From Flavobacteriales bacterium (lineage in GTDB: Bacteria; Bacteroidota; Bacteroidia; Flavobacteriales_F; PHOS-HE28): a stretch of 64,000 nt of DNA. The notes below the pieces were generated by a model. It was not told where the DNA came from, did not search any database, and saw nothing but the letters and a program-made list of their open reading frames with translations. Positions 8,389 to 15,917 of the stretch are shown piece after piece. Position numbers and translations under genes: made by a program. The stretch is taken from the NCBI GenBank assembly GCA_019638115.1, contig JAHBUK010000001.1, forward strand, positions 576,238 through 640,237, read 5' to 3'. Position 1 is the stretch's first letter. Each line of letters starts with the position of its first letter.

Positions 8389-8525
8389 CTCATCTTCATG
8401 TGAAGCCCGCCCTTCGACTCCGCTCAGGGAGGGCCTCACATCTGGATTTGGCACCTACCCGATGGTTGCCCACCGGACGGTTGCCAAGGCTTCACAGGGC
8501 CAGTCCCTCTGCCTTTCTGGATAAG
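8389..8525 (-). promoter_or_regulatory. SAM-I riboswitch (S-box leader) of metH
   Basis: On the minus strand the leader shows the conserved S-box core in order: CTTATC (5' side of P1), CAGAAAGGCAGAGGGACTGG, CCCTGTGAAGCC, GGCAACC, AGGTGCCAAATCC and the 3' side of P1, GATGAG (8394-8389), which pairs with CTTATC. A long P4 arm (ATGTGAGGCCC with GGGCTTCACAT) is extended at its tip by a common dispersed palindrome (8410-8429). SAM binding stabilises P1 and allows the downstream terminator to form. The placement ahead of methionine synthase agrees with that function. Confidence 0.93.
8410..8429. repeat. Dispersed palindrome CCCTTCGACTCCGCTCAGGG in riboswitch P4
   Basis: This imperfect 20-bp palindrome is a widespread bacterial repeat type; a variant is at 54170-54193. 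Here it forms the distal part of the P4 stem of the SAM riboswitch, where length variation is tolerated. Confidence 0.7.
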
Positions 8526-8544
8526 CGATGGAAAGAACGTGGGG

Positions 8545-8574
8545 CGAAGATAGGAGCGGTGGCGTGCTCTTCAA
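8545..8574 (-). promoter_or_regulatory. Promoter of the metH riboswitch transcript
   Basis: TTG (8574-8572), exactly 19 bp, then TATCTTCG (8552-8545) on the minus strand fit the Bacteroidota promoter pattern TTG-N19-TAnnTTTG with one change. Transcription would start a few bases downstream, about 15 nt ahead of the riboswitch. Confidence 0.6.
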
Positions 8575-8608
8575 GTTGCCCGTGACTGTGCGGCTAATGA
8601 CCAAACAC

Positions 8609-8983
8609 CTAAACCTCGTACATCAACACTGCGACCTCGTCCTTGATCCGCTCAAAATCGGTATCGGCGGTAAGCAGGGGGAGCTGCTGGGTCAAGGCTG
8701 TAGCAGCCACGATGGCATCGGGGATCTTGAGGCGATACGTCTTCCGCAAGCGGATCGCTTCGTCCATGATACGGGCATCCAGTTCGATCATGGGCCATTC
8801 GTTCACGAACGCGGCCACCTCCTAGGTCTCCGCCCGACTCATGCCCGGTTTGCTCTTCAACTCCATGTAAGTGATGAAGGAGATCACCACGCGTTGCCCG
8901 AATATGGCATCCGCTGCGGAACTGTCACCACGCAACAGGTAGAGGGCCACATTGGTGTCCAACACCAGGCTTTCACCACTCAT
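8609..8983 (-). pseudogene. VapC-like PIN-domain toxin with in-frame stop
   Basis: Reading from ATG at 8983 gives SLVLDTNVALYLLRGD, ISFITYMEL, PDAIVAATAL and LLTADTDFERI, the order of acidic motifs in PIN-domain ribonucleases (VapC). A TAG at 8824-8822 interrupts the frame after codon 53; the frame then continues without change to 8609, for a total of about 124 residues, normal for VapC. The fragment after the stop could in principle start at an internal codon but lacks the first two acidic residues. The gene overlaps the end of its antitoxin by 11 nt. One base change would restore it, so it is a recent nonsense mutation or a sequencing error. Confidence 0.8.
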
Positions 8984-9149
8984 CCCGCCACTTGCGTTGG
9001 AGAGCGATAGGATCTTCCTCGAGCTTCAGAACACCAACGTACTTGTATACGTCCACAGGCTTTTTCGCCTTCGCCCGTTGCGCACGCAGCTTCCGAAGCT
9101 GCATCTGGATGCGCTGCTTGGACATGCCCCGCTTGATGACCACTACCAT
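8973..9149 (-). CDS. VapB-like antitoxin
   Basis: This 58-aa product begins MVVVIKRGMSKQRIQ and ends KLEEDPIALQRKWRDEW. The ending VGVLKLEEDP..QRKWRDEW matches a family of small antitoxins that precede PIN-domain toxins in Bacteroidota. The basic middle (LRKLRAQRAKAKK) may be a linker or DNA-contacting segment. It overlaps the toxin start by 11 nt on the same strand, the usual coupled arrangement. With the toxin interrupted it may be a leftover antitoxin. Confidence 0.75.
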   Translation of the reverse strand: MVVVIKRGMSKQRIQMQLRKLRAQRAKAKKPVDVYKYVGVLKLEEDPIALQRKWRDEW

Positions 9150-9185
9150 GCTCCGAAGATACGTTCGTCGTGCAGCTTTCTTGAA

Positions 9186-11247
9186 CTACTTCAACCACTC
9201 CCCCAACCACTCGAACACCTCCTTGTGCCACTGCATGGAGTTCTGCGGCTTCAGCACCCAGTGGTTCTCATCTGGGAAGCGCAGGTACTTGCTGGGAATG
9301 CCCTTGGCCTGGCAGGCGCTGAAACTTCCGATGCCTTGTGTGAGCGGCACGCGGAAGTCGAGGTCGCCGTGGATGACGAGCATGGGCACACGCCAATTCT
9401 CCACGTGCAGCATGGGGTTGAAGGTGTCGTACACGGCGGGGTTGGTGAACACATCGGTGCCGTTCTCCCAGTCGGTGAACCAGAACTCCTCGGTGCTGTA
9501 GCCCATGGCGCGTGTGTCGAAGATGCCGCAGTGCGACACCAGCGCCTTGAAGGGCTCCGGCCAGTTGCCCGCGATCCAGTTCACCATAAAGCCGCCGTAG
9601 CTGGCACCAAGGGCCGCCACACGATCGCCGTCCAGGAAGGGGTACTGCTTCAGCGCATGGGCCAGTCCCTTCTGCAGGTCTTCCAGCGGACGGTCGCCCC
9701 AGTGCTGCGTGATGGCATCGGTGAAGGACTGCCCGTAGCCGGTGCTGCCGTGGAAGTCGATCATCACCACGGCGTAGCCCGCACCGGCGTAGGTCTGCGG
9801 ATTCCAGCGGTAGCTCCAGCCATCGCCGAAGCTGCCCTGCGGACCACCGTGGATGAGGAAGGCCACGGGGTACTTCTTGCCTTCCTCGAAGTTCGAGGGC
9901 TTCACCAGGTAGCCATACACGGTCTCGTTGTTCCAACCTGAAAAGCTGAACTGCTCGAAGGCCCCGAAGCGCCTGTCCTTCATGTGCGCGTTCACCTGCG
10001 CGAGCACCGTGGCACCCTCGTCGATGAAGGCTGCCTTGGGTCTGGAGAGAAAGAGTTGCGGCGGACCATGCAGGCCAGCGCGCTGGAACACGAAGCCCTT
10101 GGGCGTTTCAGCCCAGGCGTTGATGCTGCCCTCCTTGCTCAATTGCGTCACCTTGCCGCTCTTCACATCGATGCGGAAGAGGCGGTGGCGGCCCATATCA
10201 TCGGCGCTCATCAGCAGGCTTTTGCCATCGCGGCTCCACTGCATGTGCGCGGCGCTGCGGTCCCAATCGCCGGCGATGGTGGTTACCGTCCCAGTTGTGA
10301 GGTCGCGCAGCTTGATCCAGAAACGATCCGCCTCGAAACCGGGGCGCTCCATGGCCTTGTAGGCGAGGAACCTGCCGTCCTTGCTGGGCAGCGGCTCGGC
10401 ATCCCAAGCCGGGTTCTCTGCGGTCAGGTTCCGCAGAACACCACCGGAAACAGGCACTTGATATAGGTCGAAGTTGGTACTCCACGGCTCTGTCCGGCCA
10501 GCGATGCGGGCACTGAAGAACACGCTGCGACCATCGGCGCTGAAGGCGAAATCGTCGTTGCCACCGAAGGGCTTGTGGGGCACATCGGCGTTCATTCCGG
10601 CCATGAGGGATACCGGACTGGCCGTGGCATCGGGCAGCGGCAGGTAGTAGAGGTGGCTGCGGGTGCCGTCCTTCCACGTATCCCTAATGGCGCATGAAGA
10701 GCTTGTCGTACACCGCACCGGTATTCTTCTGCGCCTTGCGGGCCTTCATGCGTTCGGCCGTGCAGACCAGTGCGTTCCCTTCGCAATCCGGGAACACGGA
10801 AACGGCCACCACCAGCCCGGTACCGTTGGGCGCCACGCGGTAGGTCTCCACATCCAGGATGAGGTCCGTGACCTGCTGTGCGCTGCTGCCCTGTGCATCG
10901 GCCTTCCACACCTGGGTGGTGCCGCTTTCGCCACGGGCGGAGAGGAAGTAGAAGCCGCTGCCGTCATGGGCCCATTGCACCTCCCGCGCACCGCCCTCGC
11001 TTACGGCCACCTTCACCTCGGGTTTGGCGGGATCGTTCAGGTCCTTCATCCACAGGCTTGTCACGCCTTTGTTGTTCTCCAGGTCGGTGGCGCGCACGTT
11101 GAAGAGCGCCCAGCGGCCGGTGGGGTCAACGGCCAATCCGCCGATGCGGTCCAGGCGGATGAGGTCCTCGTAGGTGAAGGGGCTCTGGGCATGCACTGCC
11201 ACGGTTGCAATGGCAATGAAGACAAGGGAAAGGAGCTGCTTTCTCAT
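9186..11247 (-). pseudogene. S9 family prolyl oligopeptidase/dipeptidyl aminopeptidase, frameshifted
   Basis: The first part starts at 11247 (MRKQLLSLVFIAIATVAVHA signal peptide) and encodes WD40-like beta-propeller blades; it stops at 10684 after VYDKLFMRH. The same protein continues in another frame with DTWKDGTRSHLYYLPLP and runs to 9186. The catalytic domain is intact: nucleophile in GASYGGFM, Asp region GDLDFRVP and His in DENHW. Removing one base at about 10685 (giving CATTGGGAT instead of CATTAGGGAT on the coding strand) joins the halves into one protein of about 686 aa, normal for secreted S9 peptidases. It would be periplasmic and cut dipeptides or prolyl bonds. The shift is a real mutation or an assembly error. 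Confidence 0.85.
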
Positions 11248-11315
11248 GAACAGATTGGATGGATGGGCCAATTGACCCGGAACGAAGATCGTGCAGAACG
11301 CCCGGTGACCGAAGC

Positions 11316-11576
11316 TCAACCTTGGGCACTGCTCATCTCCTTCACGAAGGAGACGATGCGCTTGCGGAAAAGCAGGAAGAGCAGCACGTAGGGCACGGCC
11401 ATCAGGTAAAGGATGCCGGTGTTCAAACCCTCCCCCACTTTCTGGTGGCCACCGAAAACGCCGGTCTCACCATTCTCCACCACGGCTTTGCACATGGCAC
11501 AACCTTGTGCCCATGCCACATCGGGCACCAGGAACAGGATCGCAAGGATCACGAGGGGAAGTAGACGGGCCTGCAT
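11316..11576 (-). CDS. Small membrane protein with CxxC motif, oxidase cluster
   Basis: This 86-aa protein has an N-terminal signal or membrane segment (RLLPLVILAILFLVPDVAWA), then QGCAMCKAVVENG with a CxxC pair, and a C-terminal membrane helix (GILYLMAVPYVLLFLLF) with a basic end. Start ATG at 11576 was chosen because it begins the hydrophobic segment; the longer frame overlaps the DUF420 gene. Similar short proteins follow the DUF420 gene in oxidase clusters of other Bacteroidota as far as I recall. The exposed cysteines suggest metal or redox chemistry during oxidase assembly, which is inference. Confidence 0.7.
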   Translation of the reverse strand: MQARLLPLVILAILFLVPDVAWAQGCAMCKAVVENGETGVFGGHQKVGEGLNTGILYLMAVPYVLLFLLFRKRIVSFVKEMSSAQG

Positions 11577-11629
11577 GGTGGCACCAATGTAGTTGCTGGA
11601 TCGATCGCTTGTACGTCGACCCTGGTCCA

Positions 11630-12181
11630 TCAGTAGTATGGGCTGATCATCAGGTACACCACCACCCCGCTCACACTCACATAGAACCAAACGGGCCATA
11701 CGCGTTTGGCCAGCTTGCGGTGCTCCGGGTATTGCGCAGAGAGCGCTCTATAAGCCGTGATCAGGATGAAGGGCAGCGAGGTGGCCGCCAGCAGGATGTG
11801 CGTGATCAGGATGACGTAGTACACCGGGCGGATGGCACCCTCGCCACCGAACGGCGTGTCGCCCGCAAAGAGGTGGTGCAGAATGTACGAGACCAGGAAG
11901 AGCGCGGAGAGCACCATGGCGCTTAGCATCACCGTGCGGTGCGCCTGCCAATTGCCTGCCTTGGCCGTGAAGAGCCCCGCGAGCAAGAGCACGCTGACCA
12001 AGCTGTTGATGACGGCGTTCACCTTGGCGAAGAGGTGGATGTCGAAACCCTCCGGGGCTGGCACCTGCACACGGTTCAAGACCACCACGGCAAGGAAGAC
12101 CACGGAAGAAACGATCCAGATGATGCGCTTGGCCGGGCTTTCGGCTACCGTAATGGAACGGGGGGGATAAGTCTTGCTCAT
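11630..12181 (-). CDS. DUF420 domain membrane protein (CtaM-like oxidase assembly)
   Basis: The 183-aa protein has about five hydrophobic helices and the histidines typical of DUF420: IHLFAKVNAVINS, NWQAHRTVML, SYILHHLFAG and ITHILLAATSLPF. DUF420 proteins related to CtaM are needed for heme-copper oxidase maturation. Its place between the SCO gene and the CxxC membrane protein in a cytochrome oxidase cluster supports that role. Transcribed with the cluster, 37 nt after the SCO stop. Confidence 0.85.
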   Translation of the reverse strand: MSKTYPPRSITVAESPAKRIIWIVSSVVFLAVVVLNRVQVPAPEGFDIHLFAKVNAVINSLVSVLLLAGLFTAKAGNWQAHRTVMLSAMVLSALFLVSYILHHLFAGDTPFGGEGAIRPVYYVILITHILLAATSLPFILITAYRALSAQYPEHRKLAKRVWPVWFYVSVSGVVVYLMISPYY

Positions 12182-12218
12182 GCGTTTGCACCAATAGCGT
12201 TCGGGGTGGAGGATTTGT

Positions 12219-12965
12219 TCACCCTTTCTTTCTCCGGGCCTTCTCCTTCTCAGCCGCTTTGATCTTCTCCTCCTTCAGCAACATCTTCAGGTCAGCGGCG
12301 AGCGCCATCATGCCAGAGCGGGTGGTGCCATCGTAATAACCCCGGATGTGCCGGTCTTTGTCCACCAGCACGAACTGCTCGGAATGCAGGAAGCCATCGG
12401 GGGCCATCACATCCTCCCGGGCAGCCAGATAATAGCCCTCCGAACCCTGCAGGTAGATATCGGCCTTCTCGCCGGTGAGGAACTTCCAGCGCGCGGTGTC
12501 GGCCTCCAGCTTGCGGGCGTGGGCGAGCAACACCTCCGGGGTATCATATTCGGGGTCCACGGTGTGGCTCAGGAAGAGCACGTCCTTGAAAGCGGCATCA
12601 GCCAACTTCAGTTGAAGCTGCTGCATCTGCACACCCATTTTGGGGCATATGGTAGTGCAGCGGGTAAAGAAGAAATCAACCACCAGCACTTTGCCCTCCG
12701 CATCCTTATCGGTAAAGGGCCGTCCGAACTGATCGATGAAACTGAAGGGAGGCACCTTGGCGAAGATGGTATCGACAACCATGCGACCATCGCGCTCAAC
12801 GAGCACGGTCTCCCGCGGACCGAAGTATGGCAAGTAAACGAACTGGTGCTTGACCAGGCCGAGCAACGGGGAGAAGAACACGAAAAGGCTCAGCACGAAG
12901 AGGGCGATCCCTCCAAGGATGGCCCGCTTCTTCCACTGGGGGGCCGGTGCGGAACTATCGCTCAC
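12219..12965 (-). CDS. SCO1/SenC family copper chaperone
   Basis: SCO proteins deliver copper to the CuA centre of cytochrome c oxidase subunit II. The protein (248 aa from GTG) has one N-terminal membrane anchor (RAILGGIALFVLSLFVFF) and a thioredoxin-like domain with the copper ligands in FTRCTTICPKM (CxxxC) and the distal histidine in GFLHSEQFVLVD. It ends in a Lys-rich tail (KAAEKEKARRKK). GTG at 12965 overlaps the stop of the subunit IV gene (GTGA), which argues for translational coupling; the longer frame begins with a TTG at 12986. It belongs to the ctaB-to-DUF420 operon. Confidence 0.92.
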   Translation of the reverse strand: MSDSSAPAPQWKKRAILGGIALFVLSLFVFFSPLLGLVKHQFVYLPYFGPRETVLVERDGRMVVDTIFAKVPPFSFIDQFGRPFTDKDAEGKVLVVDFFFTRCTTICPKMGVQMQQLQLKLADAAFKDVLFLSHTVDPEYDTPEVLLAHARKLEADTARWKFLTGEKADIYLQGSEGYYLAAREDVMAPDGFLHSEQFVLVDKDRHIRGYYDGTTRSGMMALAADLKMLLKEEKIKAAEKEKARRKKG

Positions 12966-13330
12966 AGAAAGGTGTTCCAAGACCAATTCACGTAGTTCGA
13001 TTCCCAGATCGCGATAAAGATCAGGTAGAGAATGAACAACGCGTAAGGCAGCAGGATGATGGCGCGGATGTTCCCACGCTCATCGCCCAAGTGCATGAAG
13101 GTGGCCACGATATAACCTGCCTTTACCAGCGTGAGCCCGATGAAGCTCAACTTCACAACGTTCCAGTAGGCCGGGAACCACTCTTTCCAATAGGCACCCA
13201 CCACCACTTCAATGCAGGTAATCACCGTAAGGAGAATGGTGACGAAGTAGATCTTCTTGCGGATGGCCTTGCCTGCCTCCTCACTGTGGTGAGCGTCCAG
13301 GCTGTATTCGATGATGTCGTCGCGTTCCAT
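12962..13330 (-). CDS. Cytochrome c oxidase subunit IV (COX4_pro family)
   Basis: This 122-aa protein begins MERDDIIEYSLDAHHSEEAGK and has three membrane segments (FVTILLTVITCIEVVVGA, VVKLSFIGLTLVKAGYIVA and ILLPYALFILYLIFIAIWE). The MHLGDE after the second helix is typical of the small subunit IV of caa3-type oxidases in Bacteroidota. ATG at 13330 starts at the family's usual N-terminus; the frame upstream overlaps the subunit III gene out of phase. The order subunit III, subunit IV, SCO is usual. Confidence 0.85.
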   Translation of the reverse strand: MERDDIIEYSLDAHHSEEAGKAIRKKIYFVTILLTVITCIEVVVGAYWKEWFPAYWNVVKLSFIGLTLVKAGYIVATFMHLGDERGNIRAIILLPYALFILYLIFIAIWESNYVNWSWNTFL

Positions 13331-13352
13331 GATGGATCGGGCTGGATCGGTG

Positions 13353-14207
13353 TCAGACGAGGTAGAAGAAGGTGAACACGAAGACCCACACAAGGTCCAC
13401 GAAGTGCCAGTAGAGACCGGTCTTCTCCACCATCTCATAGTGGCCGCGGCGGTGGAACACACCCTGCACGGCCATGATGAGCACGATGAGGTTGATGATC
13501 ACACCACTGAACACGTGGAAACCGTGGAAACCGGTGATGAAGAAGAAGAAGTTGGCGTATTGGGCAGGACCGTACTCATTGCGGGTCATGTTGGCGCCGT
13601 GCACATAGTTCACGCGCTTCTCCCAGATGGCGAGGGCCTCGGCACCTTCCACCTTGGTGCCCTGCAGGTAGCTGCTGTTCTCGGCACGGAGCAGGTGGAA
13701 GTTCTTGGCGTTCGCCGGATCACTGGTGTTGTGCTCATCGTTCTGCACCCAGTATTTGGCGCCCTCGGTGGTGGTGATGTAACCACCGCTGCCGTGGATG
13801 AAGTGGTACCACTCCCATGCCTGTGAGCCAACGAAGAAGAAACCACCGATCACGGTGAGGAAGAGCCACTTGATGACCCCTTTCTTGTCCATGCGATGGC
13901 CAGCTTCCACGGCCAGCACCATGGTCACCGAGCTGATGATCAGGATGAAGGTCATCAAGGCCACATAGATCAGCGGGTAGCTGCCTGTGAGGCCGGGAAG
14001 TGCGCGGAACACTTCCTCACCGATAGGCCAGGCCTCGGTGGTGCTGTGGCGCACGAAGCCATACGCCACCAGCAAGCCGGAGAACGTCAAGGCGTCGGAC
14101 ACCAGGAAGAACCACATCATCATCTTCCCGTAGCTGATGCTGAACGGGGAACGACCGCCGCCCCAGAGGACGTCGTTGCTCAATGCTTTGGAAGCTTCTC
14201 CTGCCAT
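13353..14207 (-). CDS. Cytochrome c oxidase subunit III (longer paralogue)
   Basis: This 284-aa heme-copper oxidase subunit III has the seven-helix layout with an extended periplasmic loop between helices near residues 130-215. Characteristic pieces are KMMMWFFLVSDALTFSGLL, the SQAWEWYHF segment, TGFHGFHVFSGVI and YWHFVDLVWVFVFTFFYLV at the C-terminus, with the conserved histidines and glutamate. It follows another, shorter subunit III gene by 24 nt. Two subunit III genes in tandem are common in Bacteroidota caa3 clusters. Subunits I and II are not in the window. Confidence 0.93.
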   Translation of the reverse strand: MAGEASKALSNDVLWGGGRSPFSISYGKMMMWFFLVSDALTFSGLLVAYGFVRHSTTEAWPIGEEVFRALPGLTGSYPLIYVALMTFILIISSVTMVLAVEAGHRMDKKGVIKWLFLTVIGGFFFVGSQAWEWYHFIHGSGGYITTTEGAKYWVQNDEHNTSDPANAKNFHLLRAENSSYLQGTKVEGAEALAIWEKRVNYVHGANMTRNEYGPAQYANFFFFITGFHGFHVFSGVIINLIVLIMAVQGVFHRRGHYEMVEKTGLYWHFVDLVWVFVFTFFYLV

Positions 14208-14231
14208 GTTCCGGGTTTTCCGGGCGCAATG

Positions 14232-14957
14232 TTAATGAACGTAGCTCAAGAACAAAAGCAAGTAGACCCACAAACCGGCCAGGAAGTGCCAATAGACCGT
14301 TCCTGCCCAAAGGCCCACGTGATCATCCGCCCGATATCGCTTTTGAAAGGCCATCACCAGCATCACCAGCAAGCTCAGCAGGCCGAAGACCAAGTGGGCC
14401 AGGTGAGCGAAGGTGAGTACGTAGAGGTATGAGCTGGAAGTGTTGCGCTGTTCTTCCAACAAACTGTTCAAGGGGTCGGCACCGGCCACGTCGGTGGGCA
14501 GGTAGTACTTGCCGTTCTCCAGGATCAAGGTCTGCCCGTTGCGGGATATGGTGTAGTCCGTACCGTATTCCCCCTTGCTGTCCAGCATCTTGCCCACCAG
14601 GAAGTTGCCCTTCTCCACCAATTCGCCCCAGCCTTTGAACTGCGACCAGGTGAAGACCAGGCCCAGCACCAGCGTTACCAGCAGGAGCAGCGGGGTTCCG
14701 CCCGTGCTTCCGCGCTTCACACCCATCAAGGCCAACTGGGCGGTAAGGCTGCTGAGCAGGATGGCCACGGTGCTGATCCAGAACGCCGACGGTATCCGGA
14801 TGTGCACCCAGAAATCGCCGGACATGCTGACCACGTAAGCGCTGGTGAGGCCAGCGAAGAACATCACGATGGCGAATACGATGAGCCAGGTGATCAGTTT
14901 GCGGGAACGGAAGCTCCGTTGCCGCTCCTCCTCAGGGGTGAATGTCTCCATGTTCAT
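14232..14957 (-). CDS. Cytochrome c oxidase subunit III (shorter paralogue)
   Basis: The 241-aa protein has a charged N-terminus (EEERQRSFRSRKLITWL), hydrophobic helices and the C-terminal signature AHLAHLVFGLLSLL plus GTVYWHFLAGLWVYLLLFL of subunit III. A hydrophilic loop occupies about residues 105-170. Its start overlaps the stop of the farnesyltransferase gene by 4 nt (ATGA), indicating one operon. It resembles the first of the two subunit III-type genes usual in Bacteroidota oxidase clusters. Confidence 0.9.
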   Translation of the reverse strand: MNMETFTPEEERQRSFRSRKLITWLIVFAIVMFFAGLTSAYVVSMSGDFWVHIRIPSAFWISTVAILLSSLTAQLALMGVKRGSTGGTPLLLLVTLVLGLVFTWSQFKGWGELVEKGNFLVGKMLDSKGEYGTDYTISRNGQTLILENGKYYLPTDVAGADPLNSLLEEQRNTSSSYLYVLTFAHLAHLVFGLLSLLVMLVMAFQKRYRADDHVGLWAGTVYWHFLAGLWVYLLLFLSYVH

Positions 14958-15811
14958 AGACGGTCCAATACGTATGCGATCTGGACCAAGGGCAGGTAGA
15001 GGAAACTGGCGAACATCACCCGACGGGCATCACGCATATCCCGGGTGAGCAAGAGCTTGAAGGCCGGCCACACCATAACGATACCCGCGAGCACGGCAAT
15101 GATCATGGAAATGTTCCCCGTAAGATCGAACACCCAAGGCAGCATACCGACAGGAACAACGAATAAGGAGTACAAAAAGATCAGAAAGGCACTGCGACCA
15201 TCCCGGCCTTGGGCGGAAGGGAGCAGGTGGTATCCGGCCTGCTTGTAATCATCGTGCAGCACCCAGGCGATGGCCCAGAAATGCGGGAACTGCCACATGA
15301 ACTGCATGGCGAACAGGAGCCCGGGACCCAGCCCGAACTGGCCGGTGGCCGCCACGTAGCCCAGCATCGGCGGGAACGCCCCGGGGAATGCCCCAACGAA
15401 CACGGCCCACGCGGAATGCCGCTTCATGGGGGTGTACAGCGCCACGTACATGAACAGGGAGATGAAGCCCAGAATGCCGGTGAGGGGGCCGAATTGCAGC
15501 CACAACCAGAGCGTGCCTGCACCACCGGCCACAAAGGCGGCGATCACCGCTTCACTGCCGGAAAGGCGCCCCTGCACCAAGGGCCGGGAGAGCGTGCGCT
15601 TCATCAATCCATCCTCGCGGACCTCCAAAACCTGGTTGAGTGCATTGCTCGCTCCGGTCAGCAGGGTGCCGGCCACGGTCAACCCGATAATTCCCCACCA
15701 ACTGAAGGCGCCCTCGGGAATGCCCAAGAGGTAGCCCAACACAGCGCTTACCACCACCAGGGAGGCCAGTCGCAGCTTGAAGAGGACTCCGATATCCCGA
15801 ACCTTCGCCAT
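14954..15811 (-). CDS. ctaB: Protoheme IX farnesyltransferase
   Basis: UbiA-family membrane prenyltransferase that converts heme b to heme o for the oxidase. The 285-aa protein has about nine membrane helices; the prenyl-diphosphate-binding motif is NALNQVLEVREDGLMKRT, followed by RPL. A second polar motif lies near WVLHDDYKQAGYHLLP. ATG at 15811 (MAKVRDIGVLFKLR) was chosen; the open frame begins with TTG at 15850. It heads the oxidase cluster and overlaps the next gene by 4 nt. Confidence 0.93.
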   Translation of the reverse strand: MAKVRDIGVLFKLRLASLVVVSAVLGYLLGIPEGAFSWWGIIGLTVAGTLLTGASNALNQVLEVREDGLMKRTLSRPLVQGRLSGSEAVIAAFVAGGAGTLWLWLQFGPLTGILGFISLFMYVALYTPMKRHSAWAVFVGAFPGAFPPMLGYVAATGQFGLGPGLLFAMQFMWQFPHFWAIAWVLHDDYKQAGYHLLPSAQGRDGRSAFLIFLYSLFVVPVGMLPWVFDLTGNISMIIAVLAGIVMVWPAFKLLLTRDMRDARRVMFASFLYLPLVQIAYVLDRL

Positions 15812-15917
15812 GGGCGAGGCACTTACGGCATATGCGTTGGGTCGGCTCAAAGGGAAGTGTCCGGATATCGAACGGCGGCAAAAGTACCCAACAGCAGCGA
15901 TCCCAACGGGACCTTCG

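Noticed and set aside
8184..8399. N-terminal extension of the homocysteine-methyltransferase half of metH
   Set aside because: The extra 72 codons cover a terminator and part of the SAM riboswitch and do not resemble MetH.
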